64,000 nucleotides of DNA from Paenibacillus_AB sp036577625 (GCF_036577625.1 NZ_JARBDC010000090.1:1-64000); one strand, 5' to 3'; numbered from the stretch's first letter, positions 22,506 to 31,320 are shown. Notes: a model not told the origin generated them from the letters alone. Numbers and translations are program-made.

Positions 22506-23303
22506 CTATCTCGCAATAAACTGCTGCGTAACGATTTTGCCGCATTTTCCTCCGTCGACGATCCCGACGCCGATATGCGTAAACGTCGGATTAAGAATGT
22601 TTTCGCGGTGCCCCGGCGAGTTCATCAGCGTCTCGTGCGCGCCCTGCACCGTCTGGTTGCAGGCGATATTTTCCCCCGCGCTCGAATACGAAATGTTGAA
22701 CTGGCTCATCATTTCGAAGGGCGAACCGTAGGTCGGCGACTGGTGGGAAAAATAGTTATGCTCCGCCATGTCTTCGCTTTTCAGCCTGGCGACCTCCGAC
22801 AACGGAGCGTCGACGGTCAGCGGGGACAAGCTCGCCTCCTGCCGCGCCTTGTTGACGAGTTCGACCATTTGCAGCTCTTCCGGACTGATTTGTTCCGGAG
22901 GCTCCGGAGCCGGGTTCGGCTTCGGTGCCGGAGTCGGCGCAGGCGCGGGCGCAGGAGTTTGCTTCGGGCGGGGCCGCTGCGGCGCCGGGACCGGGGGCGC
23001 CCGCTTCGGCAGCTTTGCGCTGGCGTACGCCCACAATATCGATTCCAGCGTCTTATCGTCGACCGACCCGGTTGCGGTCAAGCCGTATTTTTGCTGAAAC
23101 CGCTTCACGGCCGCTTCCGTCTCCGAGCCGTAGTATCCGGTAATCGTGCCGTTGAAATAGCCGAGCGACTTCAGCATGCCCTGAACGGCGAACACATCGG
23201 GCCCTTTGGCCCCTTTTCCGAACGCATTCGCCTGAACCGCGGCGCCGAACAGCAAAACGAGCGCGGCCGTCATTAGCAGAAGAAGCTTTTTGCAGCTCTT
23301 CAT
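22506..23303 (-). CDS. secreted CAP-domain protein with peptidoglycan-binding domain (YkwD-like)
   Basis: A 265-residue exported protein. After a signal peptide (MKSCKKLLLLMTAALVLLFG, cleavage near AQANA) comes a PG_binding_1 domain (about 30-90: VFAVQGMLKSLGYFNGTITG), a Pro/Ala-rich linker (about 100-135) and a CAP/SCP domain (about 140-265) with LVNKARQEASLSPLTV, HNYFSHQSPTYGSPFEMM and NSPGHRENILNPTFTHIGVG. Proteins of this layout (YkwD, SafA-associated types) are common in Paenibacillaceae spores and walls. The ATG at 23303 follows GGAGGT; an earlier ATG covers that site. Confidence 0.9.
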   Translation of the reverse strand: MKSCKKLLLLMTAALVLLFGAAVQANAFGKGAKGPDVFAVQGMLKSLGYFNGTITGYYGSETEAAVKRFQQKYGLTATGSVDDKTLESILWAYASAKLPKRAPPVPAPQRPRPKQTPAPAPAPTPAPKPNPAPEPPEQISPEELQMVELVNKARQEASLSPLTVDAPLSEVARLKSEDMAEHNYFSHQSPTYGSPFEMMSQFNISYSSAGENIACNQTVQGAHETLMNSPGHRENILNPTFTHIGVGIVDGGKCGKIVTQQFIAR

Positions 23304-23412
23304 CCGTACATACCTCCATGACTGCACGTTCTTTTACCCCTAATATGCCAAAACGGGCAATCCGCTATTCGCTTCGTTCGTTCCCGATTCGAAGGGATTT
23401 CGAATCGAAAGG

Positions 23413-23441
23413 TTGACAAACGGGCGAAGCGGATGTATTGT
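23413..23441 (+). promoter_or_regulatory. sigma-A-type promoter of fabH
   Basis: TTGACA (23413-23418) and TATTGT (23436-23441) are separated by 17 bases. The FapR-type operator at 23456-23474 begins 14 bases downstream, over the early transcribed region. Confidence 0.7.
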
Positions 23442-23455
23442 TTCCATAACAGCAT

Positions 23456-23474
23456 ATTAGTACCTGGTACTAAT
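23456..23474 (+). promoter_or_regulatory. FapR-type operator before fabH
   Basis: ATTAGTACCTGGTACTAAT is palindromic apart from its centre and matches the known FapR site pattern TTAGTACCT...AA from Bacillus. FapR represses fatty-acid and phospholipid genes and is released by malonyl-CoA or malonyl-ACP. Its place just downstream of the -10 box fits repression by blocking transcription. Confidence 0.82.
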
Positions 23475-23543
23475 ACTAGGCATAAAAAAATGCTCATTCG
23501 GGCGGTGCGGCCCATTCATTCCATCCGTCGAGGAGGCGTACGC

Positions 23544-24545
23544 ATGCAGCGTGAAACGACTTTGTACAGTGCCGCGATTACGGCAATCGGAGGCTACGTT
23601 CCGGAAAAAGTGTTAACGAACGACGATTTGTCCAAGATGGTGGAAACGAACGATACGTGGATCGTCGAACGGACCGGCATTCGCGAAAGACGCATTGCCG
23701 GGGAAAACGAATATACGAGCGACCTGTGCTTTGCCGCCGTCGAAAACATGCTGTCCCGTTATCCGGTCACGGTACGCGACGCGGATCTGATTCTCGTGGC
23801 GACGCATACGCCGGACTATCCGTTTCCGTCCGTGGCGTGTCAAGTGCAGGCCAGGTTCGGCATCGAGGCGGCCGGGGCGGTCGATTTGAACGCCACCTGC
23901 GCCGGCTTCGTGTACGGCGTTCATATGGCGGCCGGCCTGATTCGCGCCGGATTGCACCGCAAAGCGCTCGTCATCGGAGCGGATCTGCTGTCGCGAACGA
24001 CCGACTACACGGACAGATCCACCTGCATTTTATTCGGGGACGGCGCCGGAGCCGTACTGGTGGAGCAGGGCGGAAGCGACGAGGAGCACCGCTTTTTGGC
24101 CTCTCATTCGGGATCCGACGGAACCGGGGGCAAGCATGTTTACCGGACGGGCATGCGCTCCGATATGTTCGGCGAGCCGCTGCGCGATACGAAGCTGATC
24201 GTTCAGAACGGAGGGGCCGTGTACAAATGGGCGGTGCAAACGGTGCCGCAAGGGATGCGCGCTTTGCTGGAGAAAGCCGGCCTCGATTCGGGGGCGATCG
24301 ATTGGTTTGTGCCGCACAGCGCCAATTTGCGCATGGTCGAATCGATATGCGAGAAGAGCGGCGTTCCGATCGACAAAACGTTGTACAGCATGGTCCGCTA
24401 CGGCAACACGTCGGCGGCGTCGATTCCGCTCGCATTATCCGACGCAGCGGCGGACGGCAGACTGCGGCCCGGGCAAACGCTGCTGCTGTACGGCTTCGGA
24501 GGCGGGCTTACGCATGCGGGACTCCTTGTGCGTTGGACGATATAA
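23544..24545 (+). CDS. fabH: 3-oxoacyl-[acyl-carrier-protein] synthase III
   Basis: FabH condenses an acyl-CoA starter with malonyl-ACP and so begins fatty-acid synthesis; in these bacteria it prefers branched starters. The 333-residue protein has the catalytic triad: Cys119 in NATCAGFVYG, His258 in VPHSANLRM and Asn288 in YGNTSAAS. The ATG at 23544 follows GAGGAGG. It is transcribed alone from a FapR-regulated promoter and ends at a terminator shared with the collagen-like gene. It is not next to other fab genes, so it may be a second fabH copy. Confidence 0.93.
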   Translation: MQRETTLYSAAITAIGGYVPEKVLTNDDLSKMVETNDTWIVERTGIRERRIAGENEYTSDLCFAAVENMLSRYPVTVRDADLILVATHTPDYPFPSVACQVQARFGIEAAGAVDLNATCAGFVYGVHMAAGLIRAGLHRKALVIGADLLSRTTDYTDRSTCILFGDGAGAVLVEQGGSDEEHRFLASHSGSDGTGGKHVYRTGMRSDMFGEPLRDTKLIVQNGGAVYKWAVQTVPQGMRALLEKAGLDSGAIDWFVPHSANLRMVESICEKSGVPIDKTLYSMVRYGNTSAASIPLALSDAAADGRLRPGQTLLLYGFGGGLTHAGLLVRWTI

Positions 24546-24656
24546 GGATGTAACGGTCGAAAATAACGGGCTTTGGAGACTTATTAAAGGCGCCGGAAGT
24601 CCGGTTCTCGGTCGTTTCACAACGTTTCTCCGAGAATACGAGCTTCTACGGTCAAC

Positions 24657-24700
24657 CGAAAAAAAGCAGCCTGGCGGCAAATGCCGTCGGACTGCTTTTT
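24657..24700. terminator. bidirectional terminator between fabH and the collagen-like gene
   Basis: AAGCAGCCTGGCGGC pairs with GCCGTCGGACTGCTT around AAAT, with an A run on the left and a T run on the right. It serves fabH on the plus strand and the convergent collagen-like gene on the minus strand. Confidence 0.85.
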
Positions 24701-24724
24701 CGATATATAACCCGCTTTGCCGCA

Positions 24725-26071
24725 TTATACGATCGTAATGCCGGCGCTGGCGTATCCGATCACCGTATTGGCGACTCCTTGCGTAATCGAGAATACCATC
24801 AACAGCCGATCTTCCGGGGATACCGAAAGGGCGAAGCCCGACGCGCTGTCGGTGACGAACGTCCCGAGCGCCAGTACGGCGGGAAGCGGCATTGATACCG
24901 TTACAGCCGTCGGAGTGAAAACGTTGCTCGGCGGCCCCGTGGAAATCCATAGTGTCGCGATTACGGAAACGTCCCCGACAAGCGCCAGCGAAGCCGTATT
25001 GCTGAACGAAGCGGCAATCGACGTAACGACGCCCGCACGGGGTACCGTGAACGCATAATCGATCGGCAAGCCGCCGATGGTGCCCGACAGATCGATCGTT
25101 CCGCCCGCCACGCTGATTCCGGACGCACTGCTGCCGAAGCCGACGACGCTGCTCGTGCCGATAAGCGGATCCAGCAGGGACGTCATCGTGACAGGACCGG
25201 CCGATGCAAACGGAATGATCGCGCCCGAGCCCGTCGCTCCCGTTTCGCCGGTCGCACCGGTTACTCCCGTAGCACCCGTGGCTCCGGTTGCTCCCGTCGC
25301 TCCCGTTACACCGGGCGCTCCCGGCTCTCCCGTCGCTCCCGTGGCTCCCGTTACACCGGGCGCTCCCGGTTCTCCCGTCGCTCCGGTTGCTCCCGACGCT
25401 CCCGTTACACCGGGCGCTCCCGGTTCTCCCGTCGCTCCGGTTGCTCCCGTTACACCGGGCGCTCCCGGTTCTCCCGTCGCTCCGGTTGCTCCCGTCGCCC
25501 CCGTTACACCGGGCGCTCCCGGTTCTCCCGTCGCTCCCGTCGCTCCCGTGGCCCCTGTCGGCCCGGTTGCTCCCGTTTCACCGGTAGCGCCGGTACCGCT
25601 GTACTCGCTATACGTCAGCTGTACGTTGTCGATAAATACGTCGCTGGAGCCCGGCGTTTCGATTTTATTGAAAACAAGCAGCCCCTGCGTCGCGCCGGGC
25701 GGTACCGTGACAATCGGATACACGGTCAGCCATTCGCCGTCCAGACCGTTCGGAAGCCGGCCCGGCATTATTTCTTCGACCGCGCTGTAGCCGAGAAAGT
25801 TGAATGCATCGTCGTAATAGCTGATCGTTACGAGCACAAGCGGATTCGGACCCGCTCCGGCCGTCGCCAGCGATGCGATCAAAGCCAGCTCTTCCCCCGG
25901 CGCGACCGGAACGAGCTGGGCCAAAACGGCGTCGACGTTTCCGCCCTGCAAGCTCGCGGCATAAAAGCCGGTATGCACCGCGGTCGTCGTAATGCCGGCA
26001 TTAAGCGTCAGCCAAGGGTCGATCGAGCCGGTTTCGAAATCGCCGTTAACTATAAGATTGTTATGATGCAT
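24725..26071 (-). CDS. collagen-repeat exosporium protein (BclA/BclB-like) with NTTRR-F1-type N-terminal domain
   Basis: A 448-residue spore-surface protein. Residues about 1-150 form a jelly-roll-like domain beginning MHHNNLIVNGDFETG, of the type found before collagen repeats in Bacillus and Paenibacillus. Residues about 158-283 are Gly-X-Y triplets rich in GAT and GAP, and the C-terminal 165 residues resemble the BclB exosporium domain (IPFASAGPVTMTSLL, VVGFGSS...). The start ATG at 26071 follows AAAGGAG; a longer frame to 26149 adds nothing recognisable. Thr-rich Gly-X-Thr triplets are typical O-glycosylation sites. It lies 191 bases downstream of a glycosyltransferase operon on the same strand. 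Confidence 0.87.
   Translation of the reverse strand: MHHNNLIVNGDFETGSIDPWLTLNAGITTTAVHTGFYAASLQGGNVDAVLAQLVPVAPGEELALIASLATAGAGPNPLVLVTISYYDDAFNFLGYSAVEEIMPGRLPNGLDGEWLTVYPIVTVPPGATQGLLVFNKIETPGSSDVFIDNVQLTYSEYSGTGATGETGATGPTGATGATGATGEPGAPGVTGATGATGATGEPGAPGVTGATGATGEPGAPGVTGASGATGATGEPGAPGVTGATGATGEPGAPGVTGATGATGATGATGVTGATGETGATGSGAIIPFASAGPVTMTSLLDPLIGTSSVVGFGSSASGISVAGGTIDLSGTIGGLPIDYAFTVPRAGVVTSIAASFSNTASLALVGDVSVIATLWISTGPPSNVFTPTAVTVSMPLPAVLALGTFVTDSASGFALSVSPEDRLLMVFSITQGVANTVIGYASAGITIV
25230..25596 (-). repeat. collagen-like tandem repeats within the exosporium gene
   Basis: Triplet repeats with a higher-order unit of 15-18 residues (GEPGAPGVTGATGAT and variants) repeated about five times. 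Copies differ by one or two triplets, so the array can probably expand and contract. Long open frames on the opposite strand here are by-products of the repeat. Confidence 0.85.
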
Positions 26072-26262
26072 GCCGTATGGACTCCTTTCCATCGAGGTTC
26101 GTATGCTTTCAACCGGACTGCCTGTGAACGAAGCCGGAATGAAATGCATGTACTACATTATGAAGGTTCGTCCTCGATGGAACGGGCGTTTTACAAAAAA
26201 AGGGAAGTACCTACGGGCACGCGTCTTTTATCCGAAAATACCGCGAAAATGCCGGGTTTGCG

Positions 26263-28173
26263 TCATCCTTTCGCGGCGAACAGCCGGTCGAAATATTGTT
26301 TGTTGTACAGCATGCTCGGATGATTCGGATTCATCGAGAGCGCGATGTCGTTATGATGCTTCGCTTCCTCGTGCCGGCCCAGCCGGTCGAGGCAGACGCA
26401 CAGCTGCAAATGGGGCAGCCACGTCCACGCCGCATGGTCGACGGGCCCCATCGACTTGCCGCTGCGGGTCAATCTGGTGGCGAGCTCGTACCAGTAAGCC
26501 GCCTTTTCCGGATCTCCGCAATCGAGGAAATAGGCGCCCAGCCGGCAGCAGCTTTCCGCGCGGGGTACGTCGTAGACGAACGTGCGAACGAGCGCTTCGA
26601 GCCGGCTTTCCCGCTCGCACAGATGGCCGTAGCAGTCGGCCAGCTTCAAGCAGGCCGCCACGTTGTCTTCGATCCAGCCGAGCCCCGACGCGAGAAACTC
26701 CTCGTACTGGACGGCCGCCTCTTCGTAAAACGAATGATCGCGCAGCTCGTTCGCGTAATAATACATATCGCGAGCCGTAAATGCCTCCCCGCGCTCCTTC
26801 CGCTTGCGGTAAATTTGCAAATTGCGGTCGGTGTACGTTTTGTTTTTGTTGTGCGTGATGGCGATTTCGCTGTGCAGCACGTTGCCGCCGACTTCCAAAT
26901 ATTCGTGGACGGCCCCGATCCAGCGGAACCCTTTTTCCCGTTTGACGAGCCGGTTGCGGCGCAAGCTGTGGGTCGCGTTTCCGTTTTCGTCCAGGACGAG
27001 ATGGTAGTGCATCGACACGCTGTCGACCGACGGATCGAGCGTGCGCTTCAGCTCGGCCAGCAGCCGCCGGTCCTTCTCCCGGATCGTATCGTCGGCGTCA
27101 AGCCACAGAATGTACTGCTGCGTCGCCTTGGAAAAGGCGAAGTTGCGCGCGGCGGCGAAATCGTCGACCCATTCGAAGTCGTATACGACGGCGCCGAAAG
27201 AAGCGGCGATCTCTTTCGTCCGATCGTCGGAGCCCGTGTCGACGACGACGATTTCGTCGGCGATGCCGCGGACGCCGCTCAAGCAGTTCGGCAGCGCCTC
27301 TTCTTCGTTTTTGACGATCAGACAGACGCTGATCGTAATCGCCGGAGGCGCCTCGGCCGCCATTCCCGCAAGCCGCTTGAACGACTCAACCCCGGCCAAA
27401 TCCGCCTCCCGGTATAGATGATAGGCCGGGTAATGCGTATCGACGAACAAATCGAATCCGAGCGCCTGGGCGCGAATGCAAAAATGCCGGTCCTCCCCCC
27501 AAAACGACAAATTTTTGATTTCCGCGAACCGGACCCCGGCTCGAATCGCCTTTCGGCTGATCAAGGTGCAGGCGCCGAGCCCCCCGACCTCGTACAGCCC
27601 CGGCACGCGCAGCATGGCGAGAAAATGTTTCGTCCGCGCCGCGCTCTCCTCGTCCGTCAACGTTTCGCCCCGCCGCTTCGCCGTCATCGTATACTCGTCG
27701 CGCAGCCATACTTGCGGCATTTCGATCGTATTCGGCTGCCATCTCGTCCAGAATATGTTCGAAACGATATCTTTGCCCGTTTCGATCAGCCGTTCCAGCG
27801 TCAACGGATGGAGCACGAGATCGGAATCGACGAGAAAAATATAGTCGTAGCCGCGCTCCAGCGCATGCCGGAGCATCCGATCCTTCATGTCGGCCACTTT
27901 CCAGATCAGCTCTTCCTTCCAATAATGCGTATATTCGTCACGGCTGTACGACGCGGACGTTTCGCGGTCGGACCGCAGCACGATCGTTCCCGGCCGGCTT
28001 TCCCGGAAGGCGTGCAGCAGGTCGCGGGACGCTTCGTCTTCGTTGTCGTCGTAAAACAAATAGCCGACGTTCGCGTTCGTTCGCTTCAGCTCGCCCAGCG
28101 AATCGAGAAACGGCCGCAAAATGCTCGGCCGCTGGTGGACGGGACTCGCTATGAGCACCCGCTTCTTCCTCAT
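26263..28173 (-). CDS. two-domain glycosyltransferase with C-terminal TPR-like repeats
   Basis: A 636-residue enzyme. Residues about 1-270 form a first GT-A domain (IASPVHQRPSILRPFL, DYIFLVDSDLVLHP). Residues about 280-470 form a second GT2 domain (ISVCLIVKNEEEALPNCLSG, VVVDTGSDDRT, ILWLDADDTIREKD). The rest is helical TPR-like (YYYANELRDHSFYEEAAVQY). It belongs to the SunS/EdgA-like family of GT2-TPR proteins, several of which modify peptides or proteins. Its ATG overlaps the TGA of the upstream gene by 4 bases (ATGA). It is the last gene of the operon and faces the collagen-like gene downstream. Confidence 0.88.
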   Translation of the reverse strand: MRKKRVLIASPVHQRPSILRPFLDSLGELKRTNANVGYLFYDDNEDEASRDLLHAFRESRPGTIVLRSDRETSASYSRDEYTHYWKEELIWKVADMKDRMLRHALERGYDYIFLVDSDLVLHPLTLERLIETGKDIVSNIFWTRWQPNTIEMPQVWLRDEYTMTAKRRGETLTDEESAARTKHFLAMLRVPGLYEVGGLGACTLISRKAIRAGVRFAEIKNLSFWGEDRHFCIRAQALGFDLFVDTHYPAYHLYREADLAGVESFKRLAGMAAEAPPAITISVCLIVKNEEEALPNCLSGVRGIADEIVVVDTGSDDRTKEIAASFGAVVYDFEWVDDFAAARNFAFSKATQQYILWLDADDTIREKDRRLLAELKRTLDPSVDSVSMHYHLVLDENGNATHSLRRNRLVKREKGFRWIGAVHEYLEVGGNVLHSEIAITHNKNKTYTDRNLQIYRKRKERGEAFTARDMYYYANELRDHSFYEEAAVQYEEFLASGLGWIEDNVAACLKLADCYGHLCERESRLEALVRTFVYDVPRAESCCRLGAYFLDCGDPEKAAYWYELATRLTRSGKSMGPVDHAAWTWLPHLQLCVCLDRLGRHEEAKHHNDIALSMNPNHPSMLYNKQYFDRLFAAKG

Positions 28174-29270
28174 GCCGATCCCTCCCCGATCATCGGTCCC
28201 CGCTTCGCGATCCGTTCGAAATAAGCTTTGTTGTGCAGCACGCCGGGATGATTCGGAACGTACGAAGCGGCGATCTCGTTATGCTCCCGCGCTTTTTCCG
28301 TATTCCCGAGCCGATCGTGGCATAAGCAAAGCTGGAGATGCGGCAGCCACGTCCAGGCCTCATGCTCGACCATGCCGGCGATTCCGTCGGGCTTGCCGAG
28401 ACGGGTCGCCTCCGTATACCAAAATACCGCCTGCTCGAGCCGGTTGTCCGCCAGGAAAAGAGCGCCGGCCCTGCAGCACATTTCGGCGCGCGGACGCCCG
28501 TACAGAAGCGAGCGCAGCAACGAGCGAAGCTGGCTTTGGCGATCGTTCAACCGGCCGAAGCAGTCGGCCATCTTCAGACAGGCGGCGATGCAGTCCTCGC
28601 TCCAGCCTTGTTTGGTGGCGAGAAAGCGTTCGTAATATTGGATCGCTTCGGCGAAATAGCCGTTGTCTTTCCACTCGTTGGCGAAGTAGTACAAATCTCT
28701 GGCGTCGAACTGTTCTCCCCGTTCCGCCCGCTTCCGGTAAATGCGCAAATTCCGGTCGGTATGCGCCTTTTCTTTTTTGTGCGTCACGGCGATATCGCTG
28801 TACACGATGTTTCCGGCGACGACGAGCAGCTCGTGAACCGGCTTTTCCCAGCGAAACCCGCGGTCGCGCCGGACGAGCCGGTTGCGGCGCAGGCTGGAGA
28901 GCGCTTCGCCTTTGGCGTTCACGCTTAAATGATAATGCATCATGACGCTGTCCGTAGACGGGTCGAGCGTCTCCTTCAGCCGGATGAACTTTTCCCGGTC
29001 CGCCTGCTCGAATACGTCGTCCGCATCGAGCCATAAAATGTAGTCCTTCGTCGCCTGCGCAAACGAAAAGTTGCGCGCCGCCGCGAAATCGTCGACCCAC
29101 TCGAAATCGAAAATGCGGTCGGTGAACGCCGCCGCGATCCGCTTCGTCTCGTCGGTCGATCCGGTGTCGACGATTACGATTTCGTCGGCGATGCCCTGCA
29201 CCGATTCCAGGCAGCGGGCCAGCACGTCCGCTTCGTTTTTCACTATCATGCATAAACTGACCGTGATCAA
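28170..29270 (-). CDS. glycosyltransferase family 2 with C-terminal TPR-like repeats
   Basis: A 366-residue GT2-TPR protein, closely similar to the second half of the downstream gene product: MITVSLCMIVKNEADVLARC, IVIVDTGSTDETKRIAAAF, FEWVDDFAAARNFSF, ILWLDADDVFEQAD and the repeat segment YYFANEWKDNGYFAEAIQYY. The start is TTG at 29270, after an AAGGAGGGAG site and overlapping the upstream TGA by 4 bases (TTGA). The acidic triad (D near 34, DAD near 88) is intact. The frame continues upstream through another gene and should be cut here. Confidence 0.87.
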   Translation of the reverse strand: MITVSLCMIVKNEADVLARCLESVQGIADEIVIVDTGSTDETKRIAAAFTDRIFDFEWVDDFAAARNFSFAQATKDYILWLDADDVFEQADREKFIRLKETLDPSTDSVMMHYHLSVNAKGEALSSLRRNRLVRRDRGFRWEKPVHELLVVAGNIVYSDIAVTHKKEKAHTDRNLRIYRKRAERGEQFDARDLYYFANEWKDNGYFAEAIQYYERFLATKQGWSEDCIAACLKMADCFGRLNDRQSQLRSLLRSLLYGRPRAEMCCRAGALFLADNRLEQAVFWYTEATRLGKPDGIAGMVEHEAWTWLPHLQLCLCHDRLGNTEKAREHNEIAASYVPNHPGVLHNKAYFERIAKRGPMIGEGSA

Positions 29271-29971
29271 CCGTCGCTCCCTCCTTGAACGGCTCCTTCC
29301 AGCTTGACGAGCGCCCAGCGCTTCTCGCCGACGATGTCCCGGTACAGCTCGCTGTAACGAAACACGCGTCCCAGATCGGCCAAAAACGGATAATGGTCGA
29401 AGTCGTCGATCAGCACGAGCGCGTCCGGCTTCAGCTTCCCGCCAAACAGCGGATAGGCGAGCGAGCGGCCGTTTCCGTGCGGACCGTCGACGATGAGGAC
29501 ATCCGCCGACCGTTCGGCCAGCGGCAGATCGACGCGGTCGTAAAACGCGTTCCGGATCGTGTAATGATAGTAGCTCTCGCGCGGCACGTCCGTTCCGATC
29601 GTCGGCCATACGCCGGCGGCGGCGACGGGGTCCGCGAAGAGCCGTTCCCGATCGTGATCCGTAATTTGCTTCAGACCCGCCCGAAGCACCGTTATCGTTT
29701 CCGCCGCGTGCACGAGCGAGGCCAGTTCGTCCGCCTGCGCGGGATCGTGCAGCAGCGTGACGACGTTTGCGTTCAGGAGGCCGAGCTCGCCGAGCGCCCG
29801 CCAAACGAACGTAGACCGTCCGCCGCCCAGCTCCAATACGGTAACCGGCCCGTCGCCTGGCCCGATACGTCGGCACAGGTGGACGATAGCGCCGCGGTCG
29901 AGCTCCGGCCCGTACCTCCAGCTCACTTGCTCCGAGCGTTCCAGCGCCCGCTCGATGTCGCGTACAAGCAT
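29267..29971 (-). CDS. uncharacterised SAM-methyltransferase-like protein ('VDGPHGNGRS' family, copy 1)
   Basis: A 234-residue protein with a Rossmann methyltransferase-like start (VTVLELGGGRSTFVWRALGE near 44-63), then ADVLIVDGPHGNGRSLAYPL and PDALVLIDDFDHYPFLADL. It lacks a clear catalytic motif of a known methyltransferase class. A paralogue at 33913-34629 shares all these segments. The ATG at 29971 follows GGGAGGAG. It lies inside the glycosyltransferase operon, so methylation or modification of the glycan is likely, but not shown. Confidence 0.8.
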   Translation of the reverse strand: MLVRDIERALERSEQVSWRYGPELDRGAIVHLCRRIGPGDGPVTVLELGGGRSTFVWRALGELGLLNANVVTLLHDPAQADELASLVHAAETITVLRAGLKQITDHDRERLFADPVAAAGVWPTIGTDVPRESYYHYTIRNAFYDRVDLPLAERSADVLIVDGPHGNGRSLAYPLFGGKLKPDALVLIDDFDHYPFLADLGRVFRYSELYRDIVGEKRWALVKLEGAVQGGSDG

Positions 29972-29976
29972 CGTTT

Positions 29977-30681
29977 TTACTCCTCCCACGGAACAAGATT
30001 GGGCTGCCGATCCAGAATGGAGTCGTACTGCTCCTTCCAGCCGTAACGGGCATCGGGATCGAGCGCCATATATCGCTCGTATTTCTTCTGCCGATCGATC
30101 GGATCGGCCCAGCCGTAATGCTTGATTCGCGCCGGATGGCACAAATACGAGAACGATCGGATCGTCACCGGGAAGCGGCCGCAATGCTGCGGCGTTTCGT
30201 TCCATTCGTACTCCACGCCGGGCTTGTAGCGGATCATGAAAGGGCGGTACAGGTGATGGGCCTTCCAATACAAATCTTCGCGGTAATGCGTCTCGCTCCA
30301 CATGTCGTACAGCCGGAAGTAGATCGCGTCGTGGACGCCGCTCATAATGTCGCCTACTTGCCCGGCGAAGCCGGACTCGAATATTTCGTCGCCGTCCAAA
30401 TTCACGATCCATTCCGGACCGGTGCTCACCGTTTCGTCCCATTGCTGCTTGCGCAGGACGACTTCGTTCGCGAAGCGGGATTCGCGGTTGCGGACAAGCC
30501 GCAGCGGAATGCCGGCGAGCGCCTCCTCGCAAATGTCCGCCGTATCGTCCGTGCTGCCGTCGTCGATGATGACCGCTTCGTCGATCCAGGCGCGGTGCGC
30601 CTCCAAGGCGCGGCGCAAATAGCGTCCGCTTTCGTTTTTGACGACCATGGAGAGCGTCAGCTTGCCGTTTCGTTTACCCAT
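29977..30681 (-). CDS. glycosyltransferase family 2 protein
   Basis: A 234-residue GT2 enzyme: LTLSMVVKNESGRYLRRALE, AVIIDDGSTDDTADIC and WIVNLDGDEIFESG give the nucleotide-sugar and metal sites. The C-terminal WADPIDRQKKYERYMALDP is seen in related small GT2 proteins. The ATG at 30681 has AAAGGAG 12 bases upstream; the frame extends to 30741 without a better start. It is the first gene of the minus-strand operon that ends at 26263; genes are 5 bases apart or overlap by 4. Confidence 0.87.
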   Translation of the reverse strand: MGKRNGKLTLSMVVKNESGRYLRRALEAHRAWIDEAVIIDDGSTDDTADICEEALAGIPLRLVRNRESRFANEVVLRKQQWDETVSTGPEWIVNLDGDEIFESGFAGQVGDIMSGVHDAIYFRLYDMWSETHYREDLYWKAHHLYRPFMIRYKPGVEYEWNETPQHCGRFPVTIRSFSYLCHPARIKHYGWADPIDRQKKYERYMALDPDARYGWKEQYDSILDRQPNLVPWEE

Positions 30682-30845
30682 GACGGCCGTCAGCTCCTTT
30701 ATCCAAAATGCGGTTCTCCGCCCGGTGGCCGGCGCCGGCATGCGGGCCGCTTGCGGACGACGATCGAATCGTCCAACTTATCATATGCCGCTTGGCGCTT
30801 GCGCGGCCCCTGCCGATACCCCCGGCTTATGACCCAAAATCGAAG

Positions 30846-30876
30846 AAGAACCGTCCGGAAGTACCGGACGGTTCTT
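30846..30876. terminator. orphan terminator-like hairpin
   Basis: Perfect 13-base arms AAGAACCGTCCGG and CCGGACGGTTCTT around a 5-base loop, followed by TTT on the plus strand. No plus-strand gene ends nearby and the minus-strand gene to the right has its own terminator, so it may be a relic or part of the repeat. Confidence 0.55.
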
Positions 30877-31086
30877 TTGATGTGCAAACCGATTCGCCCT
30901 CGCGCGTGGTAAGAGAATGGGGATTAGGCTCCGGCCGCCGGTTGAATTGGCGATGTCTGTCGACGCTTAGCGGGAACGCATGACTTCGAATGCGACCCGT
31001 GAACGTTTCGCCTCAGCCTCCATTCCCTGTTGAGCTCCCGAGAGCTGTTTTCGACTTCCGTTGCTTCTTCCGTTTTTCGGACATGC

Positions 31087-31122
31087 GGCTAACGAACCTA
31101 GCAATCGCTATCGGAGCCGAAA
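31087..31122 (+). repeat. family A unit, partial copy
   Basis: GCGGCTAACGAACCTAGCAA followed by TCGCTATCGGAGCCGAA, matching the core unit of the copies at 2268, 19946 and 61428. Confidence 0.5.
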
Positions 31123-31148
31123 CTTTTTGCCGATTCGGCGCCGTTTGA

Positions 31149-31256
31149 ACCGGAGCTCTTCCCGGCATTTCGAAACGGCGCCACCAGGAGAGCGAGCGAA
31201 CGGGAGGTTTTCCCGTTCGTTCGATTCCGGCGGCCCGCCGGACGTGGAAACGAAGG
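31149..31256 (+). repeat. dispersed intergenic repeat family B, copy 3
   Basis: CCGGAGCTCTTCCCGG, TTTCGAAACGGCGCC, GAGAGCGAGCGAACGGGAGG and TTTTCCCGTTCGTTCGATTC, in the same order as copies 1 and 2. Its right end is shortened and followed at once by the terminator at 31272-31320. Confidence 0.6.
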
Positions 31257-31271
31257 TACTTGCGGGATTAT

Positions 31272-31320
31272 CGAAAAAACCTTTCAATCCGCCATATGGC
31301 GTAATTGAAAGGTTTTTTCG
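31272..31320 (-). terminator. rho-independent terminator after the membrane-anchored protein gene
   Basis: Perfect 17-base arms, CGAAAAAACCTTTCAAT and ATTGAAAGGTTTTTTCG, around 15 bases. It lies 86 bases past the stop at 31406 and would work in both directions. Confidence 0.8.

Noticed and set aside
24800..25600. Regular repeats as a possible CRISPR array
   Set aside because: The repeats are contiguous Gly-X-Y codons without unique spacers. No array of short direct repeats with spacers was seen anywhere in the window.
25077..25790. Plus-strand Pro/Val/Ala repeat frames opposite the collagen-like gene
   Set aside because: They arise from the Gly-X-Y repeat read on the other strand and have no ribosome site.
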